The translations under genes and the position numbers were made by a program. A DNA stretch of 46,090 bases from a virus. The notes below the pieces were generated by a model. The model saw only the letters and a program-made list of their open reading frames with translations, ran no database searches and had not been told where the DNA came from. The stretch is from the IMG/VR virus record IMGVR_UViG_3300010373_000065, positions 1 through 46,090 of that record; one strand, written 5' to 3'. Below are positions 8,168-15,450 of this stretch, piece after piece. Each line of letters begins with the position of its first letter. The stretch's first letter is position 1.

Positions 8168-8395
8168 ATGCAAAGCGGCCGACGCGAGTGTTACATCGAG
8201 TGGAGCGAGGACACCGAGGTCTCGTGGATTGAGATGCTCGCCGAGTTCAATGAGAAGGTGTGGCCTGCTTTCGAGCACGCTGGCTACACGAAGGACACGG
8301 CACTCCTGCTGTACTCCATCGTGCAGCTCAAGCAGGCCGTGAATGAGATCGCGGACGCGGTGATTCCGGACGACGAAGAGCAGGATCAGACATGA
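8168..8395 (+). CDS. Hypothetical small acidic protein
   Basis: This is a 75-residue acidic protein between portal and the minor head gene. I chose ATG 8168 because it lies directly after the portal stop; the longer upstream frame is a portal shadow. The sequence is tryptophan- and acid-rich (CYIEWSEDTEVSWIEMLAEF) with an amphipathic helix (ALLLYSIVQLKQAVNEIADAV) and ends DDEEQDQT. Overlaps the next gene by ATGA. Function unknown. Confidence 0.55.
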   Translation: MQSGRRECYIEWSEDTEVSWIEMLAEFNEKVWPAFEHAGYTKDTALLLYSIVQLKQAVNEIADAVIPDDEEQDQT

Positions 8396-8574
8396 GGCGC
8401 CTCTTCGCGGCCATCGGCCGGCGGTTCGTACACCGGCACACTCGGCGTGCGCCGCGTGGGTACGCCGGTCGGTGGTCGACGTCCGACTGTGACGGCACGA
8501 TCGGCGAGATCACGCATTACTACGATCTCGAGGCGCAGCGGTACTTCCCGATCCCGCCGGAGTGGGAGCGGTGA
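8392..8574 (+). CDS. Hypothetical small basic protein
   Basis: This is a 60-residue protein with an arginine/histidine-rich N-terminus (MRRLFAAIGRRFVHRHTRR) and a more ordinary C-terminus (GEITHYYDLEAQRYFPIPPEW). The start overlaps the previous stop (ATGA) and the stop overlaps the next GTG (GTGA). Tight coupling on both sides supports it as a gene. Function unknown. Confidence 0.5.
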   Translation: MRRLFAAIGRRFVHRHTRRAPRGYAGRWSTSDCDGTIGEITHYYDLEAQRYFPIPPEWER

Positions 8575-9344
8575 GCCGCCGCACGAAGGCCGCGCGCACC
8601 GCGGCCGACGTCATGGACGCGGTCGACGATGCGCTGATCGAGTTCGCGCGCCGCGCGGCCGTGCTCGCGCGGATCGGCACGCCGATCGACTGGACGCTGG
8701 CCGCGAGCCGGCTTGCCGACGAGCTCACGCAAGCGTTAGGCGGCGTCCGCGACATCGTCGGACTCGCCGGGCCAGCTGCCGATCTCTACGCCGCTCTCGG
8801 CGGCTTCGACTTGGCGAGCCGCGTGCGCATGTACGTGCGGCAGGCCGTGCGCACACTCCGGCAGCTCGACCAGCAGTCGGTGACACTGACCGACGTCGTG
8901 CGCACGGTGGGGACGCAACTCCGCTATCCGATGCTCCGCATCGCGGTCAGCGAAGCGAACAACGCGACGCGCGAGAACGCGATCTCGCGCGCCGTCCGCT
9001 CGCGCGACCAGCGGGCGATGCAGTGGTCGACCACGAGCGCGAACCCGTGCGCGATCTGCGTCTCGTACGCGGAGAGCGACATGTTCGGCCTCGGTCGCGG
9101 CATCTGGCCGCTCATCGCGCTGCCGGATCCGCCACACCCCTTCTGCGCGTGCCGGCTCTCGCCGGTGGCCATGAACGAGGAGTTCGAGCAGGTGAGCGCA
9201 CGCATCGCGGTGCCGTCCGGTCTTTCGAGTCCGGAAGCCGCCGCGGTGAGGCAGCGCGTCCGCGCATCGCTCAAAGCCAGCAAGCCCACGCAACGCACAC
9301 TGCAAACGCTCGTCGCGGCCGCCGATGCGTCGCGTGCCGCCTAA
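8571..9344 (+). CDS. MuF-like minor head protein (SPP1 gp7 type)
   Basis: This 257-residue protein starts at the GTG overlapping the previous stop. Its C-terminal half shows the MuF/SPP1-gp7 head morphogenesis pattern: LRIAVSEANNATRENA (residues 122-137), then WSTTSANPCAICVSYAE with Cys160 and Cys163, then the HPFCACRLSPV motif (His189, Cys192, Cys194), which probably binds a metal. Such proteins sit on the portal, a few copies per head, and may be delivered with DNA. The N-terminal half is helical. Position directly after the portal is typical. Confidence 0.8.
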   Translation: MSRRTKAARTAADVMDAVDDALIEFARRAAVLARIGTPIDWTLAASRLADELTQALGGVRDIVGLAGPAADLYAALGGFDLASRVRMYVRQAVRTLRQLDQQSVTLTDVVRTVGTQLRYPMLRIAVSEANNATRENAISRAVRSRDQRAMQWSTTSANPCAICVSYAESDMFGLGRGIWPLIALPDPPHPFCACRLSPVAMNEEFEQVSARIAVPSGLSSPEAAAVRQRVRASLKASKPTQRTLQTLVAAADASRAA

Positions 9345-9372
9345 CGCAGGTTCACACTGGGGAGGTATCGCG

Positions 9373-9522
9373 ATGGCCAAACGCACAGTGATCACACGCC
9401 CGACGACGTACACGAACGCGAGCAATCCGGCGACGCGCGTGCCGGTGTCGCCGCCCAGGAAGATCGCGCCGCCGCCGGGCAAGCGCATGCCGACAGGGCC
9501 GATCAAACGGCGGCCAGCATGA
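9373..9522 (+). CDS. Tiny basic proline-rich protein
   Basis: This is a 49-residue protein whose ATG has a near-ideal GGAGGT site at 9361-9366, which decides the start. It is basic and proline-rich, ending GPIKRRPA. Overlaps the next gene by ATGA. It is the first of three tiny, strongly basic genes between the minor head protein and scaffold. No family recognised; a DNA-condensing or head-internal role is only a guess. Confidence 0.5.
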   Translation: MAKRTVITRPTTYTNASNPATRVPVSPPRKIAPPPGKRMPTGPIKRRPA

Positions 9523-9731
9523 GGCCATTCACGATGCGGTGGGCGCGGCCGTCGCGGCGCAAGGACGACAGGCCACGCGCGCCACGTGCCGACTTCAGCG
9601 CGGCTCGTGGATCGCAGCTGATGATGCGCATCCAGCCATCGGCGAAGTCGGAGCGCGAGCAGCTCGCGGCGCGGCAGGCCCGCAATCAACGGAAGCGCGC
9701 GAGACAGCACTACCGCGCGCGCCGGCGCTGA
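9519..9731 (+). CDS. Small arginine-rich protein
   Basis: This is a 70-residue protein with very high arginine content (SEREQLAARQARNQRKRARQ followed by HYRARRR). It starts with ATGA overlap on the previous tiny gene. Composition implies binding to nucleic acid or another acidic surface. No cysteine, membrane span or known motif is visible. Confidence 0.45.
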   Translation: MRPFTMRWARPSRRKDDRPRAPRADFSAARGSQLMMRIQPSAKSEREQLAARQARNQRKRARQHYRARRR

Positions 9732-9788
9732 CGGGATGCAGCGTAAGGCCTGCGGCGCGCACGTTTTCTCACTCGAGGAGGCATCGCC

Positions 9789-9959
9789 ATGGCTGCACAT
9801 CCGAGGAAGTTCACGCCTATCCGGAAGTCCGGCAAAGGCTACCAAGTCATCGCGCGGTCGACCGGGAAACCGCTGAGCAAGAAGCCGCTGCCCAAGGCGC
9901 GCGCCCAAGCCCAACTCCGCGCGATCGAGTTCCGGAAGCACAATCCGGGGAAGAAGTAG
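9789..9959 (+). CDS. Small lysine-rich protein
   Basis: This is a 56-residue basic protein (RKFTPIRKSGKGYQVIARST ... KKPLPKARAQAQLRAIEFRK). It has a strong ribosome site (GAGGAGG about 10 bases upstream of the ATG), which argues for high expression. The pattern KARAQAQLRAIE is reminiscent of short basic peptides encoded near phage capsid genes, but I cannot name a family. Confidence 0.55.
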   Translation: MAAHPRKFTPIRKSGKGYQVIARSTGKPLSKKPLPKARAQAQLRAIEFRKHNPGKK

Positions 9960-9972
9960 CCCGGGGGAGGGC

Positions 9973-10000
9973 TTGCACGCGCGGCGGATGCCGTTGTATC
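9973..10000 (+). promoter_or_regulatory. Possible sigma-70-type promoter before scaffold
   Basis: TTGCAC at 9973-9978 and TGTATC at 9995-10000 are separated by 16 bases, a plausible -35/-10 pair. The site opens the 262-base non-coding stretch between the tiny basic gene (end 9959) and the scaffold gene (start 10222). It lies upstream of the strong hairpin at 10086-10126. The match is partial and in such G+C-rich DNA should be taken as a suggestion. Confidence 0.3.
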
Positions 10001-10085
10001 GTTGCACCAGATCTCAAGGCCCAACGCGTGACGCGGTCACTCGCCCGCGCGTCTGGCTCACAACAACGGCATTGGCTGGCCTGTC

Positions 10086-10126
10086 ACCGGCCCGGGTTTG
10101 CACTTCCACGTGCGAACCGGGCCGGT
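10086..10126 (+). terminator. Strong hairpin upstream of scaffold gene
   Basis: The 18-base arm at 10086-10103 (ACCGGCCCGGGTTTGCAC) pairs with 10110-10126 (GTGCGAACCGGGCCGGT), with one bulged G, one G-T wobble and a loop of about 6 bases. It is followed by TTTGTC rather than a clean T-run. It lies between the head-assembly genes and the scaffold/capsid pair. It could terminate or attenuate upstream transcription, or shield the 5' end of the scaffold/capsid message. Confidence 0.6.
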
Positions 10127-10221
10127 TTGTCATCCGAGCCACTGCCATCCCGCTCCGCTCGCGGCTCTCGAGCGTGCGCCCACCGTCCGGGCTAACGGAC
10201 GCGGTAGGAGACTCAACGCAC

Positions 10222-10935
10222 ATGGCGCTCTTCAAGGCGAAAGCCCTCGTCAACGGGGCTGAGACCGAGGTCGAACTCGACGACGAGAAGTTCCTGACGA
10301 CCGACGCGCACAACCAGCGGCTCACGCACACGGTGCAGGAGCGGCTGGCGCGCAAAGAAGCAGAGGTCGTCGCTCGGCTCGAGAAAGACGACGAGTTCTG
10401 GAAGAAGCTCGCGACGACGCGCGGCTTCGATCCGGAGAAGAAGGCCGAGTTAGACGGCGCCGCGGCGGAGCGACTGAAGCGCGAGATCATGACGGCCGAA
10501 GTCGAGCCGCTCAAAGAGAAGCTGACGGAGCGCGAGAAGTTCGCGGACGAGTTGTTAGGCAAGACCAAGCGCGCGGAGCTGCAGGCGGCATTCGCCCGGG
10601 TGGCGAAGTCTGGGTTAGTCGACCTCTTGGTCACGCGATACCAGCACGACCTGCACTACGACGCGAAGAGCGGGACGTTCGGGCTCAAGAACGCGCAGGG
10701 CGAATGGGTCTGGAGCACGAACACGAACGACGGGAAGACGCCGTACCGCGGGATCACGGAGCTCGTGGAGCAGTGGGCGAAGGATCCGGCGAACAAGGAG
10801 TTCCTCGCGACGCCAGCGAAGCAAGGCGGCGCGGGCGTGGGATCTGGTCCGGGCAATTCCGGCGGTGAGGATCTGTCCAGCCTCCCCCCGGCCGCACGGA
10901 TCGCACGGGCACGGCAGCTCGGATACAAGACGTAA
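10222..10935 (+). CDS. Scaffold protein
   Basis: This 237-residue protein precedes the major capsid gene. I chose ATG 10222, preceded by TAGGAG. The sequence is highly charged and mainly helical: residues 30-130 contain a long coiled-coil-like stretch (LTHTVQERLARKEAEVVARL, KREIMTAEVEPLKEKLTERE). It ends in a flexible glycine-rich linker and a short C-terminal helix (AARIARARQLGYK), the usual place where scaffolds bind capsid subunits. Scaffolds direct prohead assembly and then leave. No protease domain is visible, so capsid maturation protease, if any, is elsewhere. Confidence 0.8.
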   Translation: MALFKAKALVNGAETEVELDDEKFLTTDAHNQRLTHTVQERLARKEAEVVARLEKDDEFWKKLATTRGFDPEKKAELDGAAAERLKREIMTAEVEPLKEKLTEREKFADELLGKTKRAELQAAFARVAKSGLVDLLVTRYQHDLHYDAKSGTFGLKNAQGEWVWSTNTNDGKTPYRGITELVEQWAKDPANKEFLATPAKQGGAGVGSGPGNSGGEDLSSLPPAARIARARQLGYKT

Positions 10936-10995
10936 TCACGCTGCCAGGGCGATGATGCCCTCGGCGGCCTCCACCACACGCGGAGACAGCGACCG

Positions 10996-11922
10996 ATGGG
11001 ACTCACCCTGCTCGAATCCTCGAAACTCAACAGCGGCCAGGTCATCCGCAACGCGGTCATCGAGATGTTTGCCCGCTCGTCGGGCGTCCTCCGCGTCCTG
11101 CCGTTCAACGACATCCAGGGCAACGCGCTCCGGTACAACCGAGAAGAGGCGCTCCCGGGCATCGCGTTCCGCGGTGTGAACGAGTCGTACACCGAGTCGA
11201 CGGGCGTGATCAACCCGCTCATCGAAGTGCTCGCGATCGCCGGCGGCGACCTGGATGTCGATCGCTTCATCGTGCAGACGCAGGGCATGGATCAGCGCGC
11301 GACGCACGAGCAGATGAAGGTGAAGGCGCTGGCGCAGGAGTGGAGCCGCGTCTTCATCAAGGGCGACTCGGAAGCAGACCCGCGCCAGTTCGACGGGCTG
11401 CAGAAGCGCCTCACGGGCAGCCAGCTCATCGCCAACGGCAACACCTCGGGCGGTGATCCGCTCTCGCTCATCAATCTCGATGCGCTCATCGACTCGGTGG
11501 CCGACTGCTCGCACCTGCTGATGGCCAAGCAGATGCGGCGCCGCCTCACCGCCGCCGCGCGGAACACCACCGTCGGCGGATACATCACCTACGGCCAGGA
11601 CGAATTCGGCCGACGTGTCACGATGTACAACGACATCCCGATCATCGTGCCCTACGAGGACAACGGCGGCACGGAGTTCCTCGACTTCACCGAAGCGGGC
11701 CCCGGCGGCGGAACGACCTCGACGTCGATCTACGCCATGGGACTCGGCGACGGGCTCCTCAGCGGGATCCAGAACGGCGGCATGGACGTGCGCGACTTGG
11801 GCGAGCTGCAGGACAAGCCCAAGTACCGCACCCGCGTCGAGTGGTACGCGGGCTTGGCACTCGAGCACGGACGTGCGGCGAGCCGGCTCTGGGGCATCAA
11901 GGACGCGGCAGTCGTCGCGTAA
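10996..11922 (+). CDS. Major capsid protein
   Basis: This 308-residue protein has the expected HK97-fold coat protein size and place after the scaffold. It starts at ATG 10996, with a GGAGA element upstream. Recognisable parts are a helical N-terminal arm (SGQVIRNAVIEMFARSSGVL), an early hydrophobic strand (LRVLPFNDIQGNALRYNREE), a central domain with LLMAKQMRRRLTAAAR, and a C-terminal GGMDVRDLGELQDKPKYRTR then VEWYAGLALEHGRAASRLWG, typical of capsid proteins of the Bordetella phage Bbp17-like group. The cement-like gene that follows fits that group. The exact subfamily is inferred. Confidence 0.88.
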   Translation: MGLTLLESSKLNSGQVIRNAVIEMFARSSGVLRVLPFNDIQGNALRYNREEALPGIAFRGVNESYTESTGVINPLIEVLAIAGGDLDVDRFIVQTQGMDQRATHEQMKVKALAQEWSRVFIKGDSEADPRQFDGLQKRLTGSQLIANGNTSGGDPLSLINLDALIDSVADCSHLLMAKQMRRRLTAAARNTTVGGYITYGQDEFGRRVTMYNDIPIIVPYEDNGGTEFLDFTEAGPGGGTTSTSIYAMGLGDGLLSGIQNGGMDVRDLGELQDKPKYRTRVEWYAGLALEHGRAASRLWGIKDAAVVA

Positions 11923-11932
11923 GGCGTTCGGC

Positions 11933-11973
11933 CGGACCGGTTCGCGCCGAATCAGGCGGCGCGGGCCGGTCCG
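11933..11973 (+). terminator. Hairpin directly after major capsid gene
   Basis: A 17-base arm at 11933-11949 pairs with 11957-11973 around a 7-base loop (AATCAGG); every position pairs if two G-T wobbles are allowed. It begins 11 bases after the capsid stop. There is no T-run, so intrinsic termination is not assured. It may partly terminate transcription or protect the capsid message from 3' decay. Confidence 0.6.
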
Positions 11974-12051
11974 GGCAGCACACAACAGGAAACTCCGCCG
12001 ACGCTCCGTTAGGAGCGCCATGGGCCACCCGCGAGTGAGGAAATAGCGCGC

Positions 12052-12492
12052 ATGTCCACCCAGAACAAGCACTACATTTTCGACGCGAGCCTCCAGCTCA
12101 AGGACTCGAACGCCATCACCGCGTCCGCGGCGGGCCAGGTCGCCGGCTCCGATGAGATCCTCGACATCGGCACGGGCCGCGTCGATGCGGTCGCGATCGT
12201 CGACATCTCGGCGCTCGACATCACCACGGGCGACGAGACCTACGGCGTCGAGATCCAGGGCTCGTCCTCGGCCACGTTCGCGAGCGATGTGGTCGTGTAC
12301 GCCGAGAAGGTGTTCGGCGACAGCTCGGTCTCACACGACTCGGTCGACACCGTTCCGGGCCGCTACGAGATCCCGTTCACGAACAACCAGGAAGGCGTGC
12401 TCCGGCGCTACCTCCGGACGTTCACGCGGATCGCGGGCACCACGCCCTCGATCACGCACACGGTGCACGTCGCACCATCGCCTGGCGCGTAA
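12052..12492 (+). CDS. Capsid cement-like protein (Bbp16-type candidate)
   Basis: This 146-residue protein directly follows the capsid gene, with GAGGAAA upstream of its ATG. It is beta-rich: LQLKDSNAITASAAGQV, then DEILDIGTGRVDAVAIVDIS, then TYGVEIQGSSSATFASDVVV and a C-terminal RYLRTFTRIAG. This order resembles the Bbp16-type capsid cement proteins, which sit on the outside of the shell and stabilise it. Each is present in many copies, which fits the hairpin-bounded gene. Family assignment is from memory and moderate. Confidence 0.6.
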   Translation: MSTQNKHYIFDASLQLKDSNAITASAAGQVAGSDEILDIGTGRVDAVAIVDISALDITTGDETYGVEIQGSSSATFASDVVVYAEKVFGDSSVSHDSVDTVPGRYEIPFTNNQEGVLRRYLRTFTRIAGTTPSITHTVHVAPSPGA

Positions 12493-12509
12493 GGCAAGCA
12501 CGGCGCCGC

Positions 12510-12547
12510 ACTGCCGGTCCTCCCACTATGGGGCTCCGGCCGGCAGT
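12510..12547 (+). terminator. Hairpin after cement-like gene
   Basis: ACTGCCGG (12510-12517) pairs perfectly with CCGGCAGT (12540-12547), and an inner CCC/GGG pairing shortens the loop. It lies 17 bases after the stop of the cement-like gene, in a 122-base gap. No clear T-run follows. Same style as the hairpins around the capsid and tail tube genes. Confidence 0.5.
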
Positions 12548-12614
12548 TGCTGGCGCGTTGATCGGTTAGGCAGCGAACGGCGTCCACAGTCGGTAACCTC
12601 TGGCGGAGGGCTCC

Positions 12615-13022
12615 ATGGCGTTCACGCACACGACCGGCATCACGTACAAGTCGGACGCTGGCACGATCACCTCGACGACCGAGGTGTTCACCGGCGACGG
12701 CGAAGCCGATTACGACGGCATCATCCCCGCCGGCGCGGTCAACCTCGAGATCGACGTCCCGGTGACGGTGGCGAACATCCGCTCGATGGTGCTCTTCGCG
12801 GCGACACTCATGACGGTCAAGACGAACAGCACGTCCGTACCGGACGACACGCTCAACATCAACGCCGGCACGCAGATCGTGTGGAACACCAACCACTCGG
12901 AGCCGTGCCCGCTCACGGTCAACGTCGTGAAGTTCTACGTCTCCAACCCCGGCTCGGTCGCTGGCGCGTTCAAGTTCCGCGCGCTCGTCGATCTCACGCC
13001 GGTGGGCGGTGATCCCGCGTAA
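12615..13022 (+). CDS. Virion structural protein, unassigned
   Basis: This 135-residue, beta-rich protein has a strong ribosome site (GGAGGG, 6 bases from ATG). Sequence pieces such as TTGITYKSDAGTITSTTEVF, AVNLEIDVPVTVANIRSMVL and AFKFRALVDLTPV suggest a beta-sandwich. Placed between cement-like protein and connector genes, it could be a second decoration protein or a head fibre. The stop overlaps the next start (TAATG). No family recognised. Confidence 0.6.
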   Translation: MAFTHTTGITYKSDAGTITSTTEVFTGDGEADYDGIIPAGAVNLEIDVPVTVANIRSMVLFAATLMTVKTNSTSVPDDTLNINAGTQIVWNTNHSEPCPLTVNVVKFYVSNPGSVAGAFKFRALVDLTPVGGDPA

Positions 13023-13342
13023 TGGCTGAGCAGCTTCCAGCCAAGCGGGTGCTCAGCGTTCAGGGGCAGCGGGTGGTGACGAACCATCCGCTGCGCTGGA
13101 CGGTGCGGAACGTCGAGACCGGCGAGATCCGCGAGGCCTGGCCGGTCGACGCCCGCGAGATGGTCGCGTCCGGCGAGTGGGCGCACGTCGTGCCAAGCGA
13201 CGCGGCGCCCCAGGCGACTGAGGAAGAAGAAGCGCCGGACGTCGGACCGCGTGCCGACGCGGACGTCCGGAAAGCCAAGGCCGCGGAGAAGGAAGCGTTG
13301 AACCCCGAACCGAGGTCCAGGCGCCAGCGCGGCGGCGCCTAA
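13022..13342 (+). CDS. Hypothetical protein with disordered tail
   Basis: This 106-residue protein starts at the ATG in TAATG shared with the previous stop. The first 65 residues may be a small fold (RVLSVQGQRVVTNHPLRWTV, then NVETGEIREAWPVDAREMVA), followed by a highly charged, probably disordered tail (EEEEAPDVGPRADADVRKAK). Small genes of this type often lie between capsid and connector genes. Function unknown. Confidence 0.5.
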   Translation: MAEQLPAKRVLSVQGQRVVTNHPLRWTVRNVETGEIREAWPVDAREMVASGEWAHVVPSDAAPQATEEEEAPDVGPRADADVRKAKAAEKEALNPEPRSRRQRGGA

Positions 13343-13354
13343 CGCGCGCTGGCC

Positions 13355-13894
13355 GTGAACTCCTTCTTCGACGTCACCGATCCGGACGACCTGGCGCTCA
13401 TCCCCAAGCGGCTCCAGGACAATCTCGATCTGGCCGGCGCGGCCGAGACGGCCGAAGCTGACGCGATCGCCGCGTACACGTTCACCACGCGCGATCTGCC
13501 CGCGTACTCGGCGTATTACCGGCAGGGCGACGACGCGCAGACCTTCCCGTACGTGATGAGCGTGCCGTCGACGCTCCCGCCCTCGATGTCGCCGCTCTCG
13601 GTCAACGGCGCGACACGCATCGACGACTTCACGTTCGTTGGGCTCTTCGGCTTCGATCCCAATCCGGCGCTCTGCGATCCGGCGCTGGCCGATGGGCTTC
13701 GGCGCGCGATCGCGAAGGTGCTCCGCTGGCGGCTCGCGCAGTGGTCGACGGGCGCCAACGTGCAGCGCGAATGGGTGACAGGCTCCGGCGGCAAAGGCTA
13801 CGACTACGTGACGAACGCGCAGGCGACGTTCCCGGATGGTTGGGATTCAGAGCTCTCGCGCTGGGATGTGCGCCTCCACTACAACGGCGCGTGA
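13355..13894 (+). CDS. Putative head-tail connector protein
   Basis: This 179-residue protein starts at GTG 13355. Its place after capsid genes and before a tail-completion protein is where head-tail adaptors are encoded. It has a helical N-terminus (PKRLQDNLDLAGAAETAEAD) and a C-terminal part with LRRAIAKVLRWRLAQWSTGA and RWDVRLHYNGA. No diagnostic motif is visible, so the role is inferred from position. Confidence 0.5.
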   Translation: MNSFFDVTDPDDLALIPKRLQDNLDLAGAAETAEADAIAAYTFTTRDLPAYSAYYRQGDDAQTFPYVMSVPSTLPPSMSPLSVNGATRIDDFTFVGLFGFDPNPALCDPALADGLRRAIAKVLRWRLAQWSTGANVQREWVTGSGGKGYDYVTNAQATFPDGWDSELSRWDVRLHYNGA

Positions 13895-13897
13895 GCC

Positions 13898-14395
13898 ATG
13901 AGTCGCTCGGGTCGTGCGGTGGGCACCGCGGTGAATATCGGGCAGCTGCTCGACGCGCTCGATCGCGCCTCGGCGCGCGCGCAGGACGTGCGCCCGTTCT
14001 TTCAGCAAGTCGTCGAGCCCGATACGACGGCGCTCCTGCTCGCGCAGTTCACGTCGGAAGGTGCGCGGTTAGGCAGCCGGTGGGCACCGCTCGCGGCGTC
14101 GACGCTCGCCCAGAAGGCGCGTCATGGTGCCGACGGGCACATTTTGCAGGACACGCGCGAGATGATGAACGCGTTCACAAACCCGCGGCATCCCGACGCG
14201 GTCGCGATCGTGCAGCGGCTCCGCTACATCCGCTCGGTGCAGGGCCGTGCGAAATCGATCGCCGAGTTTCATCGCACCGGTACGAGCCGGATGCCGGCGC
14301 GCCCCGTGTTAGGCGACGGGATCCCGCGGCCCACGGTCATGATGTGGAGCTCGGAACTGCTCGCGTGGGTCAAAGACGGGAGCTTCCCCGCATGA
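13898..14395 (+). CDS. Virion morphogenesis / tail completion protein (Mu gpG-like)
   Basis: This 165-residue protein shows the phage virion morphogenesis family pattern: FTSEGARLGSRWAPLAASTL (residues 51-70), ILQDTREMMNAFTNP, then a C-terminal RMPARPVLGDGI. In Mu and P2-type phages these proteins complete the tail or head-tail joint. Here it lies three bases after the connector gene and overlaps the following gene (ATGA). Two of its Leu-Gly dipeptides are written TTA-GGC. Confidence 0.7.
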   Translation: MSRSGRAVGTAVNIGQLLDALDRASARAQDVRPFFQQVVEPDTTALLLAQFTSEGARLGSRWAPLAASTLAQKARHGADGHILQDTREMMNAFTNPRHPDAVAIVQRLRYIRSVQGRAKSIAEFHRTGTSRMPARPVLGDGIPRPTVMMWSSELLAWVKDGSFPA

Positions 14396-14991
14396 TCCAC
14401 ATGGCGTGCGCCCGCTACTGGGCCGACTTCCTCACGACCGACATGGGCGGCGGCGTCTGGCGCGTGAACCAGGAGCTCGCTGCGGTGCCGCGCTTCGGCG
14501 TCGATGATCCGGTGCCGGACGTGGCGCTCGTGGCGCATCCGTACACGCCGAACGACATCGCGAGCCTCCGCGTCGCGCAGAACGAAGCGCCGCAGAACGT
14601 CCCTGCCCTCTACATCCAGGGCGAGGGCCCGATCCCCGCCGAGGGCGAGGTCGCACCGGGCCAGCCCCGCGACTGCATTCCGGTGCTCATTACCAAGTAC
14701 ATCGTGAACAAGAGCGACCTCTCGCTCTCGCAGCAGTGGGCGGCGTACACGATGAAGGCGCTCGAGCGGTGCGCGTACAAGTTCTTCGCGGACGACGATG
14801 TCGGCGAGACCGCGCGCGGCTACAGCCACGAGTCGGGCATCGCGATCCTCTCCTGCGGCTACCGCGACAACGACTACTCGCCCACGTACCGCGTCGGCAT
14901 CGCCTACGGCCCGTGGTCTGAGGACATTGGGCTGGCGGCCGCCACGCAGGTGTTCACGCTCGTGCTCTACGTTCGCGATCAGAATCCCTAA
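14392..14991 (+). CDS. Putative tail terminator / minor tail protein
   Basis: This 199-residue protein starts at ATG 14392 (ATGA overlap). It contains VPALYIQGEGPIPAEGEVAP, then VLITKYIVNKSDLSLSQQWA, a tyrosine-rich stretch and a C-terminal TQVFTLVLYVRDQNP, suggestive of an alpha/beta fold. Its position between the gpG-like protein and the tail tube gene is where siphoviruses encode the tail terminator ring. The role is positional inference only. Confidence 0.45.
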   Translation: MIHMACARYWADFLTTDMGGGVWRVNQELAAVPRFGVDDPVPDVALVAHPYTPNDIASLRVAQNEAPQNVPALYIQGEGPIPAEGEVAPGQPRDCIPVLITKYIVNKSDLSLSQQWAAYTMKALERCAYKFFADDDVGETARGYSHESGIAILSCGYRDNDYSPTYRVGIAYGPWSEDIGLAAATQVFTLVLYVRDQNP

Positions 14992-15019
14992 CGCCTAACG
15001 ATCCCGCGAGGACTGACCG

Positions 15020-15388
15020 ATGGCACTCACCGTAGACGGCATCCGGATCCCGGCGCACGTGCAGGCGCAAGGCAACGACGCGACCGAAGCGTACGTGCGC
15101 GACTTGAAGGCGCGGGTCGGCATCCCGCATCCGGCGCCGCCGCTCGAGACGGGCGAAGGCGCACCGCCCCGCGCGGCCCAGTTAGCGGCGCGCGCCGAAC
15201 AGTGGGCGCCCAAACTCGCGCAGATCGCGGAGCTCCAGGCGAAAGAACAAGCCGAGGCGGAAGCCACGGTGACGGCCAAGCCGCGAGAGAATCCGCCGCC
15301 GGTCGCGCGCGCGCAGCACCGCGCGCAGGCCACGCCCAAACCGGCCGAGCCGCCCGCGGCACCGGCAGCAGAGACGCCCGCGAAGTAG
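15020..15388 (+). CDS. Hypothetical alanine/proline-rich protein
   Basis: This 122-residue protein starts at ATG 15020 with a CGAGGA element upstream. The first 40 residues look structured (LTVDGIRIPAHVQAQGNDAT); the remaining part is alanine-, proline- and glutamate-rich with a short helix (LAQIAELQAKEQAEAEATV) and is probably disordered. It sits just before the tail tube gene. Function unknown. Confidence 0.5.
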   Translation: MALTVDGIRIPAHVQAQGNDATEAYVRDLKARVGIPHPAPPLETGEGAPPRAAQLAARAEQWAPKLAQIAELQAKEQAEAEATVTAKPRENPPPVARAQHRAQATPKPAEPPAAPAAETPAK

Positions 15389-15450
15389 GTCGCACGGATC
15401 GCACGCCTAACGACGTCCACGCATTGCACTTTCTTTAGGAGACCGGAGCA

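Noticed and set aside
8736-10007. Long minus-strand open frame (423 codons)
   Set aside because: It is antisense to the MuF-like gene and tiny basic genes. The translation is Arg/Ala/Gly-rich without domain character, as expected for shadows in G+C-rich DNA.
10936-12072. Long minus-strand open frame opposite the capsid gene
   Set aside because: The plus strand encodes a clear major capsid protein with good start context. The antisense translation has repeated Arg/Val/Leu runs without any recognised motif.
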